Origin: Typhlomys cinereus
Taxonomy: Eukaryota > Chordata > Mammalia > Rodentia > Platacanthomyidae
Direction: 5' to 3'
Assembly (NCBI GenBank): GCA_023101885.1
Contig: JALPQD010000088.1
Coordinates: 5,721,691 to 5,785,690 of the forward strand
DNA length: 64,000 nt
The notes under the pieces are model-generated. The model ran no database searches. It worked only from the letters and a program-made list of their open reading frames with translations, and had not been told where the DNA came from. Both the position numbers and the translations under genes were made by a program. Shown here in pieces: positions 24,120 through 37,943 of this stretch (position 1 is its first letter; each line of letters opens with the position of its first letter).

Positions 24120-24993
24120 AGGAAATTCAAACTGGTTTTGTGACGTTTTCATGGAATATGTTCACGCAGGCCTTGATTTTCCAAAACAGTGAACCAAGTG
24201 AGGAGGACTGAAAGTCAAATGTTGGAGGTGCACTTCTGAGGGATAAATATCCTGCAGAAGTTTCTATAGTGTTACACTTTGTGTTCATGAGAAGATCATA
24301 CTTGTTTTGCGACAGTGGCATGTAACATTTTCATGCAGGCCATGATTTTCCAAAATAGGGAACCAAGTGCGGAGGTTTCAGAGCCAACTGTTGGAATTTC
24401 ACTTCCTAGGGATAAGTATCCTAGAGAAGTTCCTATACTGTAACATTGGTGTTCAGGCGAAAATCATACTTGTTTTGCGACATTGGCATGTAACATGTTC
24501 ATGCAGGCCATGATTTTCTAAAATAGTGAACCAAGTGAGGAGGACTCTGAGTTAAATGTTGCAAGTGCACCTCTCTAGGATTAGTATCGAACAGAAGTTT
24601 CTATATTGTAACTCTTTGTGTTCAGGAGGAAACCACACTTGTTTTACGACGTTTCCATGAAACATATTCATGCATGTCGTTCCCTTCTAAAATAGTGAAC
24701 CAAATGAAGAGGACTCACAGTCATATGCAGCATGTGCTCTTCATTGGGAAGGCATATGTAGCATATGCACGTCTTTGGGATAAGTATTCTACACAGGATT
24801 AAAGACTGTAAAACTTTGTATTCTGGAGAAAGCAACATTTGTTTTGTGCTGATTCTACCAACTATGTTCAGGCTCCTAATGAGCTTGAAAGCAGTGACCA
24901 AGTGTGGACGCGTCAAATTCACATGTTTCACTTTCTCTTCTCAGTGATAAGAATCCTGTAGATGTTCATAAGTTGTAACTTTTTATGTTCAGG
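24120..24993 (+). repeat. Core 5-mer with B/H third monomer
   Basis: 874 bp: A, B/F, a B-like front (GCGACATTGGCATGTAACATG) on an H back, I, J. The third monomer differs from the usual H and points to local conversion by B. Duplicated at 29,486-30,358. Confidence 0.7.
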
Positions 24994-26199
24994 AGAAATT
25001 CACACTAATTTTGTGATGTTTTCATGGAATATGTTCACGCATGCTTTGATTTTCCAAAATAGTGAACAATGCGAGGAGCACTGAGAGTCAAATATTGGAG
25101 GTGCACTTCTGAGGGATAAGTATCTACAGAATATTCTATAGTGTTACACTATGTGTTCGGGAAAAGACCATACTTGTTTTTCGACATTGGCATATAACAT
25201 GTTCACTCAGGCCATGATTTTCCAAAATAGTGAAGCAAGTGCGGAGGATTCAGAGTCAAATGTTGAATTTCACTTCTTAGTGATAAGTATCCAAGTGAAG
25301 TTCCTATACTGTAACATGTGTGTTCAGGCGAAAATCATACTTGTTTTGTGACATTTGAATGGCACAGGTTCACACAGGCCACGATTTTACAAAATAGTGA
25401 ACCAACTGCGGAGATTTTAGAGTCAAATGATGGAATTTCACTTCCTAGGGATAAGTGTCCTAGAGAAGTTCCTATAGTATAATATTGGTGTTCAGGCGAA
25501 AATCATACTTGGTTTGTGACATTTGAATGGCACATGTTCACAGAGGCCATGATTTTACAAAATAGTGAACCAAGTGAGGAGGACTCTGAGTTAAATGTTG
25601 CAAGTGCACTGCTTAGGATCAGTATCAAACATAACTTTCTATATTGTAATGCTTTGTGTTCAGGAGCAAATGAGAAATGTTTTTCGATGTTTCCATGAAA
25701 CATGTTCATTCATGTCGTTCGCTTCCCAAATTGTGAACCAAGTGAAGAGGACTCACAGTCATATGTAGCATGTGCACTTCTTTGAGAAGTCATATGTAGC
25801 ATGTGCACTTCTTTGGGAAAAGTATACTACACAGGTTTCTAGACTGCAAACCTTTGTATTCTGGAGAAAACAACATTTCTTTTGTGCTGATTCTACCAAC
25901 TATATTCAGGCTTGTAATGAGCTTGGGAAGTCATATGTAGCATGTACACTTCTTTGGGAAGTCATATGTCGCATGTGCACTTCTTTGGGATAAGTATCCT
26001 ACACAGGTTTCTAGACTGTAAAAGTTTGTATTCTGGAGAAAACAACATTTGTTTTGTGCTGATTCTCTCATGTTCAGGCTTGTAATGAGCTTGAAAATAG
26101 TGACCAAGTGGGGACACGTCAAATTCACAAGTTTCACTTTCTCTTCTCAGTGATAAGAATCCTGTAGATGTTCATACGTTGTAACTTTTTATGTTCAGG
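24994..26199 (+). repeat. HOR interrupted by the 5,365-bp duplication junction
   Basis: Reads A, B/F, H/F chimera, H, I and the start of J, then at 25,925/25,926 jumps back into an I monomer (GGAAGTCATATGTAGC) and completes with a second J. The H/F chimera (about 25,330-25,497) is an extra monomer also present in copy 2. Confidence 0.8.
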
Positions 26200-29100
26200 A
26201 GAAATTCACACTGGTTTTGTGACATTTGCATGGAATATGTTCACTCAGGCCTTGATTTTCCAAAATAGTGAACCAAGTCAGGAGGACTGAGAGTCAAATG
26301 TTGGAGGTGCACTTCTTAGGGATAAGTATCCTTCAGAAGATACTATAGTGTTACATTTTGTGTTCAGGAGTAGATCATACTTATTTTGCGACATTCCCAT
26401 ATGTTAACGCAGGCCATGATTTTCTAATATAGTGAATCAAGGGGGGAAGGATTCAGAATCGAATGTTGGAATTTCACTTATTAGGGATAAGTATTCTAGA
26501 GAAGTTCCTATACTGTAACATTGGTGTTCAGAAGAAAATCATACTTGTTTTGGGACATTTGAATATCACATGTTCACACAGGCCATGATTTTCCAAAATA
26601 GTGAACCAAGTGAGGAGGACTCTGAGTTAAATGTTTCAAGTGCACAACTTTAGGATAAGCATTGAACAGAAGATTCTATATTGTAACTCTTTGTGTTCAG
26701 GAGGAAATCACACTTTTTTTATGACGTTTGCATGAAACATGTTCATGCATGTCGTTCCCTTTCAAAATAGTGAACCAAGTGAAAAGGACTCACAGTCATA
26801 TGTTGCATGTGCTCTTCTTTCTGAAGTCTCGTGTAGCATGTGCACTTCCTTGGGATAAGTATTCTGCACAGGTTACCAGACTGTAAAACTTTGTATTCTG
26901 GAGAAAACAACATTTGTTTTGTTCTGATTCTACCAAGTCTGTTCAGGCTTGTAATGAGCTTGAAAATAGTGGTAAAGCGAAGACGCGTCAAATTCACATG
27001 TTTCACATTCTCTTCTCTGTGATAATAATCCTGTAGATGTTCATACGTTGTAACTTTTTATGTTCAGGAGAAATTCACACTGGTTTTGTGATGTTTTCAT
27101 GGAATATGTTCACGCAGGCCTTGATTTTCCAAAATAGTGAACAAAGCGAGGAGGACTGAGAGTCAAAGTTTGGTGGTGCACTTCTGAGGGATAAGTATTG
27201 TACAGAAGATTCTATAGTGTTACACTTTGTGTTCAGGAGAAGATCATACTTGTTTTGCGACATTGGCATGTAACATGTTCACTCAGGCCGTGATTTTCCA
27301 AAATGGTGAACCAAGTGCAGAGGAATCAGAGTCAAATGATGGAAATTCACTTCCTAGGGATAAGTATCCTAGAGAAGTTCCTATACTATAAAATTGGTGT
27401 TCAGCCGAAAATCATACTTGTTTTGTGACATTTGAATGGCACATGTTGACACAGGCCATGATTTTACAAAGTAGTGAACCAAGTGAGGAGGACTCTGAGT
27501 TAAATGTTGCAAGTGCACTTCTTTAAGATAAGTATCGAAGAGAACTTTCTATACTGTAACTCTTTGTGTTCAGGAGGAAATTCACACTTGTTTTTTGACA
27601 TTTCCATGAAACATATCCATGCATGTCTTTCCCTTCCAAAATAGTGAACCAAGTAACGAGGACTCACAGTCATATGCAGGATGTACACATCTTTGGGATG
27701 TCATATGTAGCATATGCACTTCTTTTGGATAAGTATCCTACACAGGTTTCTAGACTGTAAAATTTTGTATCATGGAGAAAACAACCTTTTTTTTTGCTGA
27801 TTCTACCAACTATGTTCAGGCTTATAATGAGCTTGATAATAGTGACCAAGTGAGGATGCGGCAAATTCACATGTTTCACTCTCTCTTCTCAGTGATAAGA
27901 ATCCTGTAGATGTTCATTCGTTGTAACTTTTTATGTTCAGAAGAAATTCACACTGGTTTTGTGACGTTTTCATGGAATATGTTCACGCAGGCCTTGATTT
28001 TCCAAAATAGTGAACCTAGTGTGGATGACTGAGAGTGAAATATTGGAGGTGCACTTCTGAAGTATAAGTATCCTACAGAAGATTCTATAGTTTTACACTT
28101 TGTGTTCAGCAGAAGATCATAGTTGTTTAGCGACATTGGCATTTAACATGTTCACGCAGGCCATGATTTTCCAAAATAGTGAACCAAGTGACGAGGACTC
28201 TGAGTTAAATGTTGCAAGTGCAAGCCTTTAGGATAAATATCGAACATAAGTTTCTATATTGTAACTCTTTCTGTTCAAGAGGAAATCACACATGTTTTAC
28301 GACGCATCCGTGAAACATGTTCATGCATATCGTTCCCTTCCAAAATAGTGAACCAAGTGAAGAGGACTCACAGTCATATGTAGCATGTGCACTTCTTTGG
28401 ATAAGTATCCTGCACAGGTTTCTAGACTATAAAACTATGTATTCTGGAGAAAACAACATTTGTTTTCTGCTGATTCTACCAACTACGTTCAGTCTTTTAA
28501 CGAGCTTGAAAGCAGTGAAAAAGTGAGGACGCGTCAAATTCTCATGTTGCATTTTCTCTTCTCAATGATAAGAATCCTGTAGATGTTCATACGTTGTAAC
28601 TTTTTATGTTCAGGAGAAATTCACACTGGTTTTGTGACATTTTCATGGAATATGTTCATGCAGGCCTTGATTTTCCAAAATAGTGAACCAAGTGAGGAGG
28701 ACTGAGAGGCAAAGTTTGGAGGTACACTTCTGAGGGATAAGTATCCTACAGAAGATTCTATAGTGTTACACTTTTTGTTCAGGAGAAGATCATACTTGTT
28801 TTGCGAATTTGGCATGTAACATGTAGAAGCAGGCCATGATTTTCCAAAATAGGGAACCAAGTGCGGAGGTTTCAGAGTCAACTGTTGGAATTTCACTTCC
28901 TAGGGATAAGTATCCTAGAGAAGTTCCTATACTGTAACATTGGTGTTCAGGCGAAAATCATACTTGTTTTGTGACATTTGAATGGCACATGTTCACACAG
29001 GCCATGATTTTACAAAATAGTGAACCAAGTGAGGAGGACTCTGAGTTAAATGTTGCAAGTGCACTTCTTTAGGATAAGTATCGAACAGAAGTTTCTATAT

Positions 29101-31290
29101 TGTAACTATTTATGTTCAGGAGGAAATCACACTTGTTTTACGACGTTTCCATGAAACATGTTCATGCATGTCGTTCCCTTCCAAAATGGTGAACCAAGTG
29201 AAGAGCACTCACAGTCATATGTAGAATGCGCTGTTCTTTGTGAAGTCATGCGTACCATGTTCACTTCTTTGGGATAAGTATCCTACACAGGTTTCTAGAT
29301 TGAAAAACTTTGTATTCTGGAAAAAACAACATTTGATTTGTGATGATTCTACCAACTGTGTTCAGGCTTGTAATGAGCTTGATAATAGTGACCAAGTGAG
29401 GATGCGTCAAATTCAAGTTTCACTTTCTCTCCTCAGTGATAAGAATCCTGTAGATGTTCATACGTTGTAACTTTTTATGTTCTGAGGAAATTCAAACTGG
29501 TTTTGTGACGTTTTCATGGAATATGTTCACGCAGGCCTTGATTTTCCAAAACAGTGAACCAAGTGAGGAGGACTGAAAGTCAAATGTTGGAGGTGCACTT
29601 CTGAGGGATAAATATCCTGCAGAAGTTTCTATAGTGTTACACTTTGTGTTCATGAGAAGATCATACTTGTTTTGCGACAGTGGCATGTAACATTTTCATG
29701 CAGGCCATGATTTTCCAAAATAGGGAACCAAGTGCGGAGGTTTCAGAGCCAACTGTTGGAATTTCACTTCCTAGGGATAAGTATCCTAGAGAAGTTCCTA
29801 TACTGTAACATTGGTGTTCAGGCGAAAATCACACTTGTTTTGCGACATTGGCATGTAACATGTTCACGCAGGCCATGATTTTCTAAAATAGTGAACCAAG
29901 TGAGGAGGACTCTGAGTTAAATGTTGCAAGTGCACCTCTCTAGGATTAGTATCGAACAGAAGTTTCTATATTGTAACTCTTTGTGTTCAGGAGGAAACCA
30001 CACTTGTTTTACGACGTTTCCATGAAACATATTCATGCATGTCGTTCCCTTCTAAAATAGTGAACCAAATGAAGAGGACTCACAGTCATATGCAGCATGT
30101 GCTCTTCATTGGGAAGGCATGTGTAGCATATGCACGTCTTTGGGATAAGTATTCTACACAGGATTAAAGACTGTAAAACTTTGTATTCTGGAGAAAGCAA
30201 CATTTGTTTTGTGCTGATTCTACCAACTATGTTCAGGCTCCTAATGAGCTTGAAAGCAGTGACCAAGTGTGGACGCGTCAAATTCACATGTTTCACTTTC
30301 TCTTCTCAGTGATAAGAATCCTGTAGATGTTCATAAGTTGTAACTTTTTATGTTCAGGAGAAATTCACACTAATTTTGTGATGTTTTCATGGAATATGTT
30401 CACGCATGCCTTGATTTTCCAAAATAGTGAACAATGCGAGGAGCACTGAGAGTCAAATATTGGAGGTGCACTTCTGAGGGATAAGTATCTACAGAATATT
30501 CTATAGTGTTACACTATGTGTTCGGGAAAAGACCATACTTGTTTTTCGACATTGGCATATAACATGTTCACTCAGGCCATGATTTTCCAAAATAGTGAAG
30601 CAAGTGCGGAGGATTCAGAGTCAAATGTTGAATTTCACTTCTTAGTGATAAGTATCCAAGTGAAGTTCCTATACTGTAACATGTGTGTTCAGGCGAAAAT
30701 CATACTTGTTTTGTGACATTTGAATGGCACAGGTTCACACAGGCCACGATTTTACAAAATAGTGAACCAACTGCGGAGATTTTAGAGTCAAATGATGGAA
30801 TTTCACTTCCTAGGGATAAGTGTCCTAGAGAAGTTCCTATAGTATAATATTGGTGTTCAGGCGAAAATCATACTTGGTTTGTGACATTTGAATGGCACAT
30901 GTTCACAGAGGCCATGATTTTACAAAATAGTGAACCAAGTGAGGAGGACTCTGAGTTAAATGTTGCAAGTGCACTGCTTAGGATCAGTATCAAACATAAC
31001 TTTCTATATTGTAATGCTTTGTGTTCAGGAGCAAATGAGAAATGTTTTTCGATGTTTCCATGAAACATGTTCATTCATGTCGTTCGCTTCCCAAATTGTG
31101 AACCAAGTGAAGAGGACTCACAGTCATATGTAGCATGTGCACTTCTTTGAGAAGTCATATGTAGCATGTGCACTTCTTTGGGAAAAGTATACTACACAGG
31201 TTTCTAGACTGCAAACCTTTGTATTCTGGAGAAAACAACATTTCTTTTGTGCTGATTCTACCAACTATATTCAGGCTTGTAATGAGCTTG
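25926..31290 (+). repeat. 5,365-bp tandem duplication, copy 2
   Basis: Follows copy 1 directly. The trinucleotide TTG occurs at 20,558-20,560, at the junction 25,923-25,925 and at 31,288-31,290, so it is the microhomology at which the copies join. Length is the same as copy 1 because a one-base gain near 26,024 and a one-base loss in the T run cancel. Confidence 0.93.
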
Positions 31291-31394
31291 AAAGTAGTGA
31301 CCAAGGGTGGACGCGGCAAATTCACGTTTCACTTTCTCTTCTCAGTGATAAGAATCCTGTAGATGTTCATACGTTTTAACTTTTTATGTTCAGG

Positions 31395-32265
31395 AGAAAT
31401 TCACACTGGTTTTGTGACGTTTTCATGGAATATGTTCACGCAGGCCTTGATTTTCCAAAATAGTGAACCAAGTGAGGAGGACTGAGAGTCAAATGTTGGA
31501 AGTGCACTTCTGAGGGATAAGTATCCTTCACAAGATTGTATAGTGTTACACTTTGTGTTCAGGAGAAGATCATACTTGTTTAGCGACATTGGCATGTAAC
31601 ATGTTCACGCAGGCCATGATTTTCGAAAATAGGGAACCCAGTGCGGAGGATTTAGAGTCAAAAGTTGAAACTTCACTTCGTAGGGATAAGTATCCTAGTG
31701 AAGTTCCTATACTGTAACATTTGTGTTTAGGGGAAAATCATACTTGTTTTGTGACATTTCAATGGCACATGTTCACACAGGCCATGATTTTACAAAATAG
31801 TGAACCATGTGAGGAGGACTCTGAGTTAAATGTTGCAAGTGCACTTTTTTAGGATAGGTATATAACAGACGTTTCTATATTGGAACTCTTTGTGTTCAGG
31901 AGGAAATCACACTTGTTTTATGACGTTTCCCTGAAACATGTGCATGCATGTCGGTCCCTTCCAAAATAGTGAACCAAGTGAAGAGGACTCACAGTCATAT
32001 GTAGCATGTGATCTTCATTGGGAAGTCATGTGTAGCATGTGCACGTCTTTGGTATAAGTATCCTACACAGGTTTCTAGACGGTAAAACTTTGTATTATGG
32101 AGAAAACAACATTTGTTTTGTGCTGATTCTACCAACTGTGTTCAGGCTTGTAATGAGCTTGAAAATAGTGACCAAGTGTGGACTTGTCAAATTCACGTTT
32201 CACTTTCTCTTCTTAGTGATAATAATCCTGTAGATGTTCATATGTTGTAACTTTTTATGTTCAGG
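31395..32265 (+). repeat. Core 5-mer
   Basis: 871 bp: A, B/F, H, I, J. B/F reads GAAACTTCACTTCG, shared with 34,320-34,360, and I reads TGTGATCTTCATTGGGAAGT, the variant that later seeds the 1,236-bp array. Confidence 0.75.
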
Positions 32266-32798
32266 GGAAATTCACACTAATTTTGTGACTTTTGATGGAA
32301 TATGTTCACGCAGGCCTTGATTTTCCAATAGTGAACCAAGTGAGGAGGACTCTGAGTTAAAAGTTGCAAGTGCACTTCTTTAGGATTAGTATCGAACAGA
32401 AGTTTCTATATTGTAACTCTTTGTGTTAAGGAGGAAATCACACTTGTTTTACGACGTTTCCATGAAACATGTTCATGCATGTCGTTCCCTTCTAAAATAG
32501 TGAACCAAATGAGGAGGACTCACAGTCATATGTAGCATGTGAACTTCTTTGGGAAGTCATATGTAGCATGTGCACTTCTTTGGGAAACGTATCCTACACA
32601 CCTTTCTAGACTATAAAACTTTGCATTCGAGCGAAATCAACATTTGTTTTGTGATGATTCTTCCAACTATGTTCAGGCTTGTAATGAGCTTGAAAATAGT
32701 GGTCAAGTGAGGATGCATCAAATTCACATGTTTCACTTTCTCTTTTCAGGGATAAGAATCCTGTAGATATTCATACTTTGTAACTTTTTAAGTTCACG
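32266..32798 (+). repeat. 3-mer (A/H, I, J)
   Basis: 533 bp. Its J (GATGATTCTTCCAACTATG, TTCAGGGATAAG) resembles the J of the 3-mers in the 1,236-bp array, so it is probably an older relative of that unit. Confidence 0.75.
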
Positions 32799-33302
32799 AC
32801 AAATTCACAATGATTTTGTGACGTTATCATGGAATATGTTCACGCAGGCCTTGATTTTCCAAAATAGTGAACCAAGTGAGGAGGACTGAGAGTCAAATAC
32901 TGGAGGTGCACTTCTGAGCTATAAGTATCCTACAGAAGATTCTATAGTGTTACACTTTGTGTTCAGCAGAAGATCATACTTGTTTAGCGACATTGGCATG
33001 TAACATGTTCACGCAGGCCATGATTTTCCAGAATAGTGAACCAAGTGAGGAGGACTGACAGTCATATGTAGCATGTGCACTTATTTGGATAAGTATCCTA
33101 CACAGGTTTCTAGACTGTAAAACTTTGTATTCTAGAGAAAACACCATTTGTTTTGTGCTCATTCTACCAACTATTTTCAGGCTTGTAATGAGCTTGAAAG
33201 TAGTGACCAAGTGTAGACGGGTCAAATTCACATATTTCATTTTCACTTCTCAGTGATAAGAATCCTGTAGATGTTCATACGTTGTAACTTTTTATGTTCA
33301 GG
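32799..33302 (+). repeat. 3-mer (A, B/I, J)
   Basis: 504 bp. B switches to I at GAGGAGGACTGACAGTCATATG (about 33,045-33,070); H is lost entirely. This is the only B/I fusion I found. Confidence 0.75.
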
Positions 33303-34171
33303 AGAAATTCACACTGGTTTTTTGACGTTTTCATGGAATATACACGCAGGCCTTGATTTTCCATAATAGTGAACCAAGTGAGGAGGACTGAGAGTCAAAT
33401 GCTTGAGGTACACTTCTTAAGGATAAGTATCCTACAGAAGATTCTATAGTGTTACACTTCGTTTTCAGGAGAATGTCATACTTGTTTTGCCAAATTGGCA
33501 TACAACATCTTCACTCAGGCCATGATTTTCCGAAATAGTGAACCAAGGGCGGAGGATTCAGAGTCAAATGTTAGAATTTCATTTCTTAGTGATAAGTATC
33601 CTAGTGAAGTTCCTATACTGTAACATTTGTGTTCAGGCGAAAATCATACTTGTTTTATGACATTTGAATGGCACATGTTCACACAGGCCTTGATTTTCCA
33701 AAATAGTGAACCAAGTGAGGAGGACGCTGAGTTAAATGTTGCAAGTGAACTTCTTTAGGATTAGTATCGTACAGAAGTTTCTATATTGTAACTCTTTGTG
33801 TTCAGAAGGAAATCACACTAAATTTACGACATTTCCATGAAATATGTTCATGCATTTCGTTCCCTTCTAAAATAGTGAACCAAATTAAGAGACTCACAGT
33901 CATATGTAGCATGTGCACTTCTTTGGGAAGTCATATGTAGCATGTGCACTTCTTTGGGAAAAGTATCCTACACAGCGCCCTAGACTGTAAAACTTTGTAT
34001 TCTGAAGAAACAACATTTGTTTTGTGCTGATTCTTCCAACTATGTTCAGGAGTGTAATGAGCTTGAAAATAGTGGTCAAGTGAGGATGCGTCAAATTGAC
34101 ATGTTTCACTTTCTCTTTTCAGTGATAAGAATCCTGTAGATATTCGTACTTTGTAACTTTTTATGTTCAGG
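33303..34171 (+). repeat. Core 5-mer
   Basis: 869 bp: A, B/F, H, I (two 31-bp copies), J. J has GTCAAATTGACATG and GGAGTGTAATGAG as private changes. Confidence 0.75.
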
Positions 34172-34936
34172 AGAAATTCACAGTAGATTGATAAGTACCC
34201 TACAGAAGATTCTATAGTGTTACACTTTGTGTTCAGGAGAAGATCATACTTGTTTTGCAACATTGGCATGTAACATGTTCACGCAGGCCATGATTTTCCA
34301 AATAGGGAACCAATTGCGGAGGATTTAGAGTCAAAGTTTGAAACTTCACTTCGTAGGGATAAGTATCCTAATGAAGTTCCTATACTGTAACATTGTGATC
34401 AGGGGAAAATCATACTTGTTTTGTGACATTTCAATGGCACATGTTCACACAGGCCATCATTTTACAAAATAGTGAACCATGTGAGGAGGACTCTGAGTTA
34501 AATGTTGCAAGTGCACTTCTTTAGGATAAGTATCGAACAGACCTTTCTATATTGTAACTCTTTGTGTTCAGGAGGAAATCACACTTGTTTTATAACGTTT
34601 CCATGAAACATGTGCATGCATGTCGGTCCCTTCCAAAATAGTGAACCAAGTGAAGAGGATTCACAGTCATATGTAGCATGTGATCTTCATTGGGAAGTCA
34701 TGTGTAGCATGTGCACATCTTTGGGATAAGTATCCAACACAGGTTTCTAGACTGTAAAACTCTGTATTATGGAGAAAACAACATTTGTTATGTGCTGATT
34801 CACCAACTGTGTTCAGGCTTGTAATGAGGTTGAAAATAGTGACCAAGTGTGGACTTGTCAAATTCACATTTCACTTTCTCTTCTCAGTGATAAGAATCCT
34901 GTAGATGTTCATACACTGTAACTTTTTATGTTCAGG
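34172..34936 (+). repeat. 5-mer with truncated A
   Basis: 765 bp. The A monomer jumps from AAATTCACAGTA to GATTGATAAGTACC near 34,183-34,190, losing about 115 bp. B/F, H, I, J follow normally, and the last I and J begin the 1,236-bp array. Confidence 0.75.
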
Positions 34937-35470
34937 GGAAATTCACACTGGTTTTGTGACGTTTTCATGGAATATGTTCACGCAAGCCTTGATTTTCCAA
35001 TAGTGAACCAAGTGAGGGGGACTCTGAGTTAAATGTTGCAAGTGCACTTCTTTAGGATTAGTATCGAACAGAAGTTTCTATATTGTAACTCTTTGTGTTC
35101 AGGAGAAAATCACACTTGTTTTACGACGTTTCCATGAAACATGTTCATATATGTCGTTCCCTTCTAAAATAGTGAACCAAATAAAGAGGACTCACAGTCA
35201 TATGTAGCATGTGCACTTCTTTGGGACGTCATATGTAGCATGAGCACTTCTTTGGGAAAAGTATCCTACACAGCTTTCTAGACTGTAAAACTTTGTATTC
35301 GGGCGAAAACAACATTTGTTTTGGGCTGATTCTTCCAACTATGTTCAGGCTTGTAATGAGTTTGAAAATAGTGGTCCAGTGAGGATGCGTCAAATTCACA
35401 TGTTTCAGTTTGTCTTCTCAGTGATAAGAATCCTGTAGATATTCATACTTTGTAACTTTTTATGTTCAGG
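34937..35470 (+). repeat. 3-mer of the 1,236-bp array
   Basis: 534 bp (A/H, I, J). A/H lacks several bases at TTTTCCAATAGTGAACC. J ends CAGTTTGTCTTCTCAG, a form shared with the last array 3-mer at 38,647-39,180. Confidence 0.8.
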
Positions 35471-36173
35471 ATAAATTCACACTGGTTTTGTCACATTATC
35501 ATGGAATATGTTGACGCATGCCTTGATTTTCCTAAGTAGTGAACCAAGTGAGGAGGACTGAGAGTCAAATGTTGGAGGTGCACTTCTGAGGGATAAGTAT
35601 CCTACAGACGATTCTATAGTGTTACACTTTGTGTTCAGGAGAAGATCATACTTGTTTATCGACATTGGCATGTAACATGTTCACGCAGGCTATGATTTTC
35701 CTAAATAGTGAACCAAGTGCGGAGGACCCTCAGTTAAATGTTGCAAGTGCACTTCTTTAGGATAAGCATCAAACAGAAGTTTCTATATTGTAACTCTTTG
35801 TGTTCAGGAGGAAATCACACTTGTTTTACGACGTTTCGATGAACCATGTTCATGCATGTCATTCCCTTCCAAAATAGTGAACCAAGTGAAGAGGATTCCC
35901 AGTCATATGTAGCATGTGATCTTCATTGGGAAGTCATGTGTAGCATGTGCACATCTTTGGGATAAGTATCCAACACAGGTTTCTAGACTGTAAAACTTTG
36001 TATTATGGAGAAAACAACATTTGTTATGTGCTGATTCTACCAACTGTGTTCAGGCTTGTAATGAGGTTGAAAATAGTGACCAAGTGTGGACTTGTCAAAT
36101 TCACATTTCACTTTCTCTTCTCAGTGATAAGAATCCTGTAGATGTTCATACATTGTAACTTTTTATGTTCAGG
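35471..36173 (+). repeat. 4-mer of the 1,236-bp array
   Basis: 703 bp (A, B/H, I, J). B reads GTTTATCGACATTGGC and joins H at GAGGACCCTCAGTT. J has the TCTACCAACTG form. Confidence 0.8.
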
Positions 36174-36708
36174 GGAAATTCACACTGGTTTTGTGACGTT
36201 TTCATGGAATATGTTCACGCAAGCCTTGATTTTCCAATAGTGAACCAAGTGAGGGGGACTCTGAGTTAAATGTTGCAAGTGCACTTCTTTAGGATTAGTA
36301 TCGAACAGAAGTTTCTATATTGTAACTCTTTGTGTTCAGGAGAAAATCACACTTGTTTTACGACGTTTCCATGAAACATGATCATATATGTCGTTCCCTT
36401 CTAAAATAGTGAACCAAATAAAGAGGACTCACAGGCATATGTAGGATGTGCACATCTTTGGGACGTCATATGTAGCATGTGCACTTCTTTGGGAAAAGTA
36501 TCCTACACAGCTTTCTAGACTGTAAAACTTTGTATTCGGGCGAAAACAACATTTGTTTTGGGCTGATTCTTCCAACTATGTTCAGGCTTGTAATGAGCTT
36601 GAAAATAGTGGTCAAGTGAGGATGCGTCAAATTCACATGTTTCACTTTCTCTTTTCAGGGATAAGAATCCTGTAGATATTCATACTTTGTAACTTTTTAT
36701 GTTCAGGA
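36174..36708 (+). repeat. 3-mer of the 1,236-bp array
   Basis: 535 bp. I carries CATGATCATATATG and CACAGGCATATG, variants it shares with 38,647-39,180 but not with 34,937 or 37,410. Confidence 0.8.
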
Positions 36709-37409
36709 GAAATTCACACTGGTTTTGTCACATTATCATGGAATATGTTGACGCATGCCTTGATTTTCCTAAGTAGTGAACCAAGTGAGGAGGACTGAGA
36801 GTCAAATGTTGGAGGTGCACTTCTGAGGGATAAGTATCCTACAGACGATTCTATAGTGTTACACTTTGTGTTCAGGAGAAGATCATACTTGTTTATCGAC
36901 ATTGGCATGTAACATGTTCATGCAGGCTATGATTTTCCTAAATAGTGAACCATGTGAGGAGGACCCTCAGTTAAATGTTGCAAGTGCACTTCTTTAGGAT
37001 AAGCATCAAACAGAAGTTTCTATATTGTAACTCTTTGTGTTCAGGAGGAAATCACACTTGTTTTAGGACGTTTCGATGAACCATGTTCATGCATGTCGGT
37101 CCCTTCCAAAATAGTGAACCAAGTGAAGAGGATTCCCAGTCATATGTAGCATGTGATCTTCATTGGGAAGTCATGTGTAGCATGTGCATATCTTTGGGAT
37201 AAGTATCCAACACAGGTTTCTAGACTGTAAAACTCTGTATTATGGAGAAAACAACATTTGTTATGTGCTGATTCACCAACTGTGTTCAGGCTTGTAATGA
37301 GGTTGAAAATAGTGACCAAGTGTGGACTTGTCAAATTCACATTTCACTTTCTCTTCTCAGTGATAAGAATCCTGTAGATGTTCATACATTGTAACTTTTT
37401 ATGTTCAGG
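36709..37409 (+). repeat. 4-mer of the 1,236-bp array
   Basis: 701 bp. J carries the two-base loss GATTCACCAACTG and TCTGTATTATGG, as at 34,760-34,810. Confidence 0.8.
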
Positions 37410-37943
37410 GGAAATTCACACTGGTTTTGTGACGTTTTCATGGAATATGTTCACGCAAGCCTTGATTTTCCAATAGTGAACCAAGTGAGGGGGACTCTGA
37501 GTTAAATCTTGCAAGTGCACTTCTTTAGGATTAGTATTGAACAGAAGTTTCTATATTGTAACTCTTTGTGTTCAGGAGAAAATCACACTTGTTTTACGAT
37601 GTTTCCATGAAACATGTTCATATATGTCGTTCCCTTCTAAAATAGTGAACCAAATAAAGAGGACTCACAGTCATATGTAGCATGTGCACTTCTTTGGGAC
37701 GTCATATGTAGCATGAGCACTTCTTTGGGAAAAGTATCCTACACAGCTTTCTAGACTGTAAAACTTTGTATTCGGGCGAAAACAACATTTGTTTTGGGCT
37801 GATTCTTCCAACTATGTTCAGGCTCGTAATGAGCTTGAAAATAGTGGTCAAGTGAGGATGCGTCAAATTCACATGTTTCACTTTCTCTTTTCAGGGATAA
37901 GAATCCTGTAGATATTCATACTTTGTAACTTTTTATGTTCAGG
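37410..37943 (+). repeat. 3-mer of the 1,236-bp array
   Basis: 534 bp. I carries CATGTTCATATATG as at 35,140; J ends TCTCTTTTCAGGGATAAG as at 36,650. Confidence 0.8.

Larger units (their letters stand above)
20561..25925 (+). repeat. 5,365-bp tandem duplication, copy 1
   Basis: Matches 25,926-31,290 almost base for base. I found about ten differences: for example a ten-base T run at 22,421-22,430 that is nine bases in copy 2, and G at 21,615 versus A at 26,981. It spans parts of seven HOR units and is not a whole number of HORs. Confidence 0.93.
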
